A stretch of DNA of 64,000 bases, taken from Sphingomonas melonis. GTDB lineage: Bacteria > Pseudomonadota > Alphaproteobacteria > Sphingomonadales > Sphingomonadaceae. This document shows, one piece after another, positions 60,507 to 64,000 of the stretch (positions within the stretch are counted from its first letter, which is position 1; every line of letters begins with the position of its first letter). Location of the stretch: positions 248,001 through 312,000 of the forward strand of contig NZ_JACCBY010000001.1 in NCBI RefSeq assembly GCF_013409985.1. Direction: 5' to 3'. A program made the translations under genes and the position numbers. Under the pieces are notes generated by a model that had not been told where the DNA came from, made no database searches, and saw only the letters and a list, made by a program, of their open reading frames with translations.

Positions 60507-60612
60507 CGTCACCCCGGACTGGTCCGGGGTCCACTCTACGGCGAGGAGAATGGCTGGAGGCGCGAGCGCGCGCCTGCGGGCGGGTGGACCCCGGAACCAG
60601 TCCGGGGTGACG
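60507..60612. repeat. Family A inverted repeat, copy 3 (reversed)
   Basis: Arms at 60507-60534 (28 bases) and 60584-60612 (29 bases); one base is missing from the left arm. The loop-end TCTACGGCGAG follows the left arm, which is the complement of the loop-end of copies 1 and 2, so this copy is inverted relative to them. It lies between egtB and the adenosyltransferase gene. Confidence 0.9.
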
Positions 60613-60650
60613 GAGGGTGTGGGACGGATGTCCCGCGGGGAAAGACGGTC

Positions 60651-61199
60651 CTAGCGGCTCGCGCCCGGCCGCCAGAGCACGTCGCCCTCGCCGGCGCCGT
60701 TGACCAAACGGGTGGCGACGAACAGCCAGTCCGACAGGCGGTTCAGATAGGCCAAGGCCGGCGGGTTGAGCCCGTCGACCGCCACCGCGCTGCGCTCGGC
60801 GCGGCGGACGATGGCGCGGGCGAGATGCAACGCCGCCGCACCGGCATCGCCGCCGGGCAGGATGAAGCTGGTGAGCGGCGCGAGATCGGCGTTCATCGCG
60901 TCGATCTCCGCCTCCAGCCGCGCGACCTGCGCGGGGACGATGCGCAGCGCGCCGTCGATCCCCCCGGGCGTGGCGATATCGGCGCCGAGGTCGAACAGGT
61001 CGTTCTGGATGGTCAGCAGCGCCGTGGCGGGCGTCCGGTCGCCGAGCGCGGCGATTGCCACGCCGATCGCGCTGTTCGCCTCGTCGACGTCGCCGATCGC
61101 CGCCATGCGCGGATCTGCCTTCGACACGCGCGACCCATCGACGAGGCCGGTCGTGCCGGCGTCGCCGGTGCGCGTGTAGATGCGGTTGAGCTTGACCAA
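60651..61199 (-). CDS. PduO-type cob(I)alamin adenosyltransferase
   Basis: 182 residues. Transfers adenosine from ATP to cob(I)alamin to make the coenzyme of methylmalonyl-CoA mutase. ATP-binding TRTGDAGTTGLVDGSRVSK at the N-terminus, FILPGGDAGAAALHLARAIVRRAER in the middle and YLNRLSDWLFVATR near the end. The start is TTG at 61199, four bases after the HIG1 gene stop. Probably cotranscribed with gluQRS and HIG1. The link to the mutase at 15.7 kb is inferred from pathway knowledge. Confidence 0.95.
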   Translation of the reverse strand: MVKLNRIYTRTGDAGTTGLVDGSRVSKADPRMAAIGDVDEANSAIGVAIAALGDRTPATALLTIQNDLFDLGADIATPGGIDGALRIVPAQVARLEAEIDAMNADLAPLTSFILPGGDAGAAALHLARAIVRRAERSAVAVDGLNPPALAYLNRLSDWLFVATRLVNGAGEGDVLWRPGASR

Positions 61200-61203
61200 G
61201 GGC

Positions 61204-61434
61204 TCAGGTGCGTCCGGCGAGGAACAGGATCAGCACGACGATCAGGATCGCCAGCGCCTGAAAGAAGATGCGCATCTGCATCATCTTGTTCGACTTGAGC
61301 GAGGCGGCGGACGGCCCCTGGCCGTCGCGGACCTGCGCGTGCGATTCCTGGAGGAAGGCGATGACGCCCCGGACCAGCGCGACCACCGTCGCCAGCATCG
61401 CCGCGATCAGCAGGAGGACGAGAAAGGTGTTCAT
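61204..61434 (-). CDS. HIG1-domain twin-transmembrane protein
   Basis: 76 residues with two hydrophobic helices (about 4-26 and 56-74) and a short polar hairpin (ESHAQVRDGQGPSAASLKSNKMMQMRI), the layout of bacterial HIG1 proteins related to mitochondrial hypoxia-induced RCF1/RCF2, which associate with cytochrome oxidase. It lies 3 bases after gluQRS and 4 before the adenosyltransferase. The respiratory role here is inference. Confidence 0.88.
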   Translation of the reverse strand: MNTFLVLLLIAAMLATVVALVRGVIAFLQESHAQVRDGQGPSAASLKSNKMMQMRIFFQALAILIVVLILFLAGRT

Positions 61435-61437
61435 CCG

Positions 61438-62313
61438 CTATAGGTAAGCGCTTGCGACGGCAAAGCCAATGGGAAGCCGCCCGGCACGCAGACCGGCGGC
61501 GAGCGCCGCTCCGTCCTCTCCGGCGGCGCGCAGGTCGGCGAGCGCAGGCGCGCCGTTGCGCTTGGCGAGGCGGGCGCCGTCGGGGCCGAGCAGGAGCGGA
61601 TGGTGGCGATAGCGCGGCGTCGGCAGGCCGAGCAGCGCCTGCAGCAGCCGGTGGATATCGGTCGCGCGCATCAGGTCGCGACCGCGCACCACGTCGGTGA
61701 TCCCCTGCGCGGCATCGTCGATCGTCACCGCGAGGTGATAGCTGGCGGGGGCGTCCTTGCGGGCGAGCACGACGTCGCCGAACGCCGCCGGATCGGCGCG
61801 TTGCGGCCCGGCGATCTGGTCGGTCCAGTCGAGCGGTCCGGCAAGCGCGACGGCGCGGCCCATCGCCAGCCGCCACGCATGCGGTACGCCCGCGGCGATC
61901 CGCGCCGCCGCCTCGCCGGCGGGCAAGCGGCGGCAGGTGCCGGGATAGATAAGGCCGTCGGGGCCGTGATGCGGGGCCGAGGCGCTCGCCGCGATGTCGG
62001 CGCGCGTGCAGAAACAGGGATAGAGCAGGTCGCGGCTGCGCAGGTCGGCCAGCGACGCGTCATAGACGTCCAGCCGCGTGGACTGGCGCAGCACCGGGCC
62101 ATCCCAGGTCAGGCCGAGCCAGGCGAGATCCTCCACGATCCCCGCGACGAACGCCTCGCGGCTGCGCGTGCCGTCGATATCCTCGATGCGCAGCAGGAAG
62201 GTGCCGCCCGCCGCGCGCGCATGGTCGTGCGCCTGGACCGCGGCAAAGGCATGGCCGAGGTGCAGCCGCCCGGTCGGGCTCGGCGCGAAGCGGGTGACGA
62301 TGCCGCCCGTCAC
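61438..62313 (-). CDS. gluQRS: Glutamyl-Q tRNA(Asp) synthetase
   Basis: 291 residues, a truncated glutamyl-tRNA synthetase that attaches glutamate to queuosine in tRNA-Asp. It contains the catalytic core only: FAPSPTGRLHLGHAFAAVQA (HIGH motif), a zinc-type segment CFCTRADIA, VVRGRDLMRATDIHRLLQALLGLPTP and the KMSKS-like LAKRNG; the anticodon-binding C-domain is absent, which separates it from GltX. GTG start at 62313, no ATG near. First gene of the gluQRS-HIG1-adenosyltransferase unit. Confidence 0.95.
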   Translation of the reverse strand: MTGGIVTRFAPSPTGRLHLGHAFAAVQAHDHARAAGGTFLLRIEDIDGTRSREAFVAGIVEDLAWLGLTWDGPVLRQSTRLDVYDASLADLRSRDLLYPCFCTRADIAASASAPHHGPDGLIYPGTCRRLPAGEAAARIAAGVPHAWRLAMGRAVALAGPLDWTDQIAGPQRADPAAFGDVVLARKDAPASYHLAVTIDDAAQGITDVVRGRDLMRATDIHRLLQALLGLPTPRYRHHPLLLGPDGARLAKRNGAPALADLRAAGEDGAALAAGLRAGRLPIGFAVASAYL

Positions 62314-62420
62314 GCCGGCAGTCCGCCGCAGAAGGCTTGACCGGCATCAACCCGGCGTGCTGTCATACCAGCGTCATCCTCGTGGGCGACATGGCCCGCG
62401 GGTAATCCGTGGGAGGAGCC

Positions 62421-62987
62421 GTGTTTCATCCCGATCTGATCCGTCACCCCGACAGTTGTCCGGCGCTGGTGCTCAACGCCGATTACACGCCGCTGTCCTA
62501 TTATCCGCTCAGCGTGTGGCCGTGGCAGACCGCGATCAAGGCGGTGTTCCTCGATCGCGTCGACATCGTCGCGCATTACGAACGCTCGGTGCGCAGCCCG
62601 ACCGCGGAGATCAAGCTGCCGTCGGTGATCGCGCTCAAACAATATGTGCGTCCGTCGGCATTCCCGGCATTCACCCGCTTCAACCTGTTCCTGCGCGACC
62701 GTTTCGCCTGCCAATATTGCGGCGTCGGGCGCGACCTGACCTTCGACCATGTCGTGCCGCGCGCGCAAGGCGGGCGGACGACGTGGGAGAATGTCGTCAC
62801 CGCCTGCGCGCCGTGCAACCTCAAGAAGGGCGGGCGGACGCCGAAACAGGCGCATATGCCGCTGTACGTCGAGCCGATCCGACCGACCAACTGGCATCTG
62901 CAGGAACATGGCCGCGCCTTTCCGCCCAACTATCTCCACGACACGTGGCACGACTGGCTCTACTGGGACGTTGAGCTGGAAGCGTAA
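62421..62987 (+). CDS. HNH endonuclease-like protein
   Basis: 188 residues. The HNH domain (about 95-150) has two zinc-type pairs CQYC and CAPC around TFDHVVPRAQGGRTTWENVV, with the metal-binding DH and the Asn. The N-terminal half (ALVLNADYTPLSYYPLSVWPWQTAIKAVFLDRVDIV) is the conserved lead of the common chromosomal HNH proteins of proteobacteria, whose role is not established. GTG 62421 is used; GTG 62409 is an alternative. No phage or restriction gene is adjacent, so a mobile-element role is unlikely. Confidence 0.92.
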   Translation: MFHPDLIRHPDSCPALVLNADYTPLSYYPLSVWPWQTAIKAVFLDRVDIVAHYERSVRSPTAEIKLPSVIALKQYVRPSAFPAFTRFNLFLRDRFACQYCGVGRDLTFDHVVPRAQGGRTTWENVVTACAPCNLKKGGRTPKQAHMPLYVEPIRPTNWHLQEHGRAFPPNYLHDTWHDWLYWDVELEA

Positions 62988-63003
62988 CGAACGGAGACCG
63001 GGT

Positions 63004-63462
63004 TTGCGAACGGGGATCATCATCGCGGTGGCGGGCCTCGCCGCCGCGGGCGCGCTGGCCGGCTGTGGCCCGCGCGAGGACAAGGTGGCGGAGGCGGACG
63101 CCAATGCCGCCGGTTTCGTGCCGCCGGCGGTGACCAGCCGCGTCGATTTCACCAGCACGATGGAGCGTCGCTTCCGCACGCTCGACCGCAATGGTGACGA
63201 CCGGCTCGACAAGACCGAACTGCCGCGCGAGAACAGCCGCCTGCTCACGCTGGACCGCAACGGCGACGGCGTGATCAGCCTGATCGAATGGGACGAGGGC
63301 ACGCTCAAGCGCTTCGACCAGATGGACCTCAACCGCGACGGCACCGTCACCTCGGAAGAGGAGAAGGAATGGCGCGCGGCGCGCGATGCCGGGCGCGAGC
63401 CGGTGACGCGGCCGGCCGGGCCGGTGCCGGGCGACCCGCTGGGGAATAGCAGCGGGCGGTAG
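63004..63462 (+). CDS. EF-hand lipoprotein
   Basis: 152 residues. Lipobox ALAGC with Cys21 after a TTG start; GGAGA lies upstream. Three EF-hand loops: DRNGDDRLDKTE (61-72), DRNGDGVISLIE (84-95) and DLNRDGTVTSEE (108-119), each with acids at 1, 3, 5 and 12, so calcium binding is likely. Envelope-attached calcium-binding protein; partner unknown. Starts 16 bases after the HNH gene. Confidence 0.88.
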   Translation: MRTGIIIAVAGLAAAGALAGCGPREDKVAEADANAAGFVPPAVTSRVDFTSTMERRFRTLDRNGDDRLDKTELPRENSRLLTLDRNGDGVISLIEWDEGTLKRFDQMDLNRDGTVTSEEEKEWRAARDAGREPVTRPAGPVPGDPLGNSSGR

Positions 63463-63600
63463 GCAACCTCGCCTCCCGGCAGGGCTGCGATCGTATTCGG
63501 GCTTCGGGGTGATGCGGCTCGATCGGCTTCCCGAAAGAGTCGCCTTCCAGAAGCATTCCAAACCCCTGCAAAAGTCCGCATCGCCGGTGGTGGCTCAGCA

Positions 63601-63693
63601 CAGTGCTCCTGCGAAAGCAGGAGCCTAGGGCCAAGCAAAGCAACGTCTTATGGCGCTCGCGACTCCTGGGCTCCTGCTTTCGCAGGAGCACTG
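63601..63693. repeat. Family D inverted repeat with self-complementary arms
   Basis: Left arm 63601-63624 (CAGTGCTCCTGCGAAAGCAG...) and right arm 63670-63693 are exact reverse complements over 24 bases. Each arm is itself a hairpin (GCTCCTGCGAAAGCAGGAGC), so the element can form a cruciform. Lies in the 445-base non-coding stretch between the EF-hand gene and ppc; the remainder of that stretch (63463-63600, 63694-63780) shows no gene. Confidence 0.88.
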
Positions 63694-63780
63694 GGGTGCT
63701 TCACCGATGATGGAGACTTTCGCAGGTCTCGACCCCGTCCGGGGACGCGGCGGGCTCGCAAGACGGCGGGCTGACGTGGC

Positions 63781-63851
63781 GGGCCGTATGCGGCGACGCC
63801 CCACCTGCGTCCGGCAGGCCCGCACGCCCGCTAAGGCGAGGGAGGAATTGG
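63781..63851 (+). repeat. Family B intergenic repeat, degenerate right half
   Basis: GGCCGTATGCGGCGACGCCCCACCT and CCGCTAAGGCGAGGGAGGAAT match the right half of the family B copy at 56930-57071, including the adjacent GGCCGTATGCGGAGACGCCCC. The left half is missing, so this is a partial copy. It lies just upstream of ppc. Confidence 0.7.
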
Positions 63852-63907
63852 GAAAGAACCTGCCATCCGCGGTTGACCCACCTCCCGCCGCAGCGCAGCA
63901 TCGCGGC

Positions 63908-64000
63908 ATGGCCACGCTCGACCCCGCATCGCTTCCGCCGATCGCCAACAACCCGGATGTCCGCTTCCTCGGCGCCAAGCTGGGCGACGTCATCCGCGCT
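63908..64000 (+). CDS. ppc: Phosphoenolpyruvate carboxylase (N-terminal 31 codons only)
   Basis: The readable start MATLDPASLPPIANNPDVRF continues LGAKLGDVIRA to the window edge. The block NPDVRFLG.xLGDVIR is the N-terminal signature of PEP carboxylase, which makes oxaloacetate from PEP and bicarbonate. The rest of the roughly 900-codon gene is outside. Because only 31 residues are visible, the call rests on this block alone. Confidence 0.75.
   Translation, partial: MATLDPASLPPIANNPDVRFLGAKLGDVIRA

Noticed and set aside
62421..62987. HNH protein as part of a phage or restriction system
   Set aside because: Its neighbours are housekeeping genes, and the protein matches the common chromosomal HNH type; nothing mobile is adjacent.

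Overview
The window is a gene-dense, GC-rich stretch of bacterial chromosome. Gene content points to an alphaproteobacterium of the order Sphingomonadales (Sphingomonas-like): a CrtB-type carotenoid enzyme, an Atm1-type ABC exporter, a long-form Rsh stringent-response enzyme, a DUF2093 protein, a large TonB-dependent receptor, a two-gene EgtB/EgtD ergothioneine locus, and intergenic inverted repeats of the kind common in sphingomonads. The organism assignment is inference from gene families; no rRNA or tRNA gene was seen.

Layout. 1-8 kb: 5'-part of recQ, Atm1-like ABC exporter, crtB, a LOG-family hydrolase, an HxlR regulator and divergent rsh. 8.0-10.9 kb: a visibly more A/T-rich accessory patch with a 547-residue pentapeptide-repeat protein, a short relative of its C-terminal part, and a small secreted protein. 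10.9-12.6 kb: thioredoxin/CnoX-like protein, LON-substrate-binding-domain protein and Trm112-like protein in one operon. 12.6-21.9 kb: a complete propionyl-CoA to succinyl-CoA operon (pccB, two small unknown genes, methylmalonyl-CoA epimerase and mutase, bioB, pccA), divergent from a PrpR/RamB-type Fe-S regulator across a region with TTTGCAAA palindromes. 22-27.3 kb: ferredoxin reductase, glycosyltransferase, DUF72 protein, chemoreceptor. 27.4-36 kb: hemC-hemD-mitofilin-like operon, tsaD-gpsA, and purD divergent from xseA-DUF2093-M23 peptidase. 36-48 kb: TonB-dependent receptor, clpB, M16 peptidase, a small unknown, CocE/NonD hydrolase, TonB-like protein. 48-54 kb: purEK, M14 carboxypeptidase-GNAT-gpmA, DUF4136 lipoprotein, cysteine-free L36, HAD hydrolase. 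54-64 kb: nucleoside and amino-acid transporters, 3-hydroxybutyryl-CoA dehydrogenase, egtB-egtD, cobalamin adenosyltransferase-HIG1-gluQRS, HNH protein, EF-hand lipoprotein and the start of ppc.

How the genes fit together. The propionate operon carries its own biotin synthase, which supplies the cofactor of PccA, and the PduO-type adenosyltransferase at 60.7 kb could supply adenosylcobalamin to the mutase. PEP carboxylase at the right edge and the 3-hydroxyacyl-CoA dehydrogenase belong to the same central carbon area. Most operons are very compact, with ATGA or TGATG overlaps.

No phage, insertion sequence, CRISPR array or classical defence system was found. The best candidates for something undescribed are (i) the pentapeptide-repeat/secreted-protein patch at 8.0-10.4 kb and (ii) the two small genes, one ribbon-helix-helix-like and one coiled-coil, locked into the propionate operon by ATGA overlaps. 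At least four families of palindromic intergenic repeats (A to D below) are scattered through the window.
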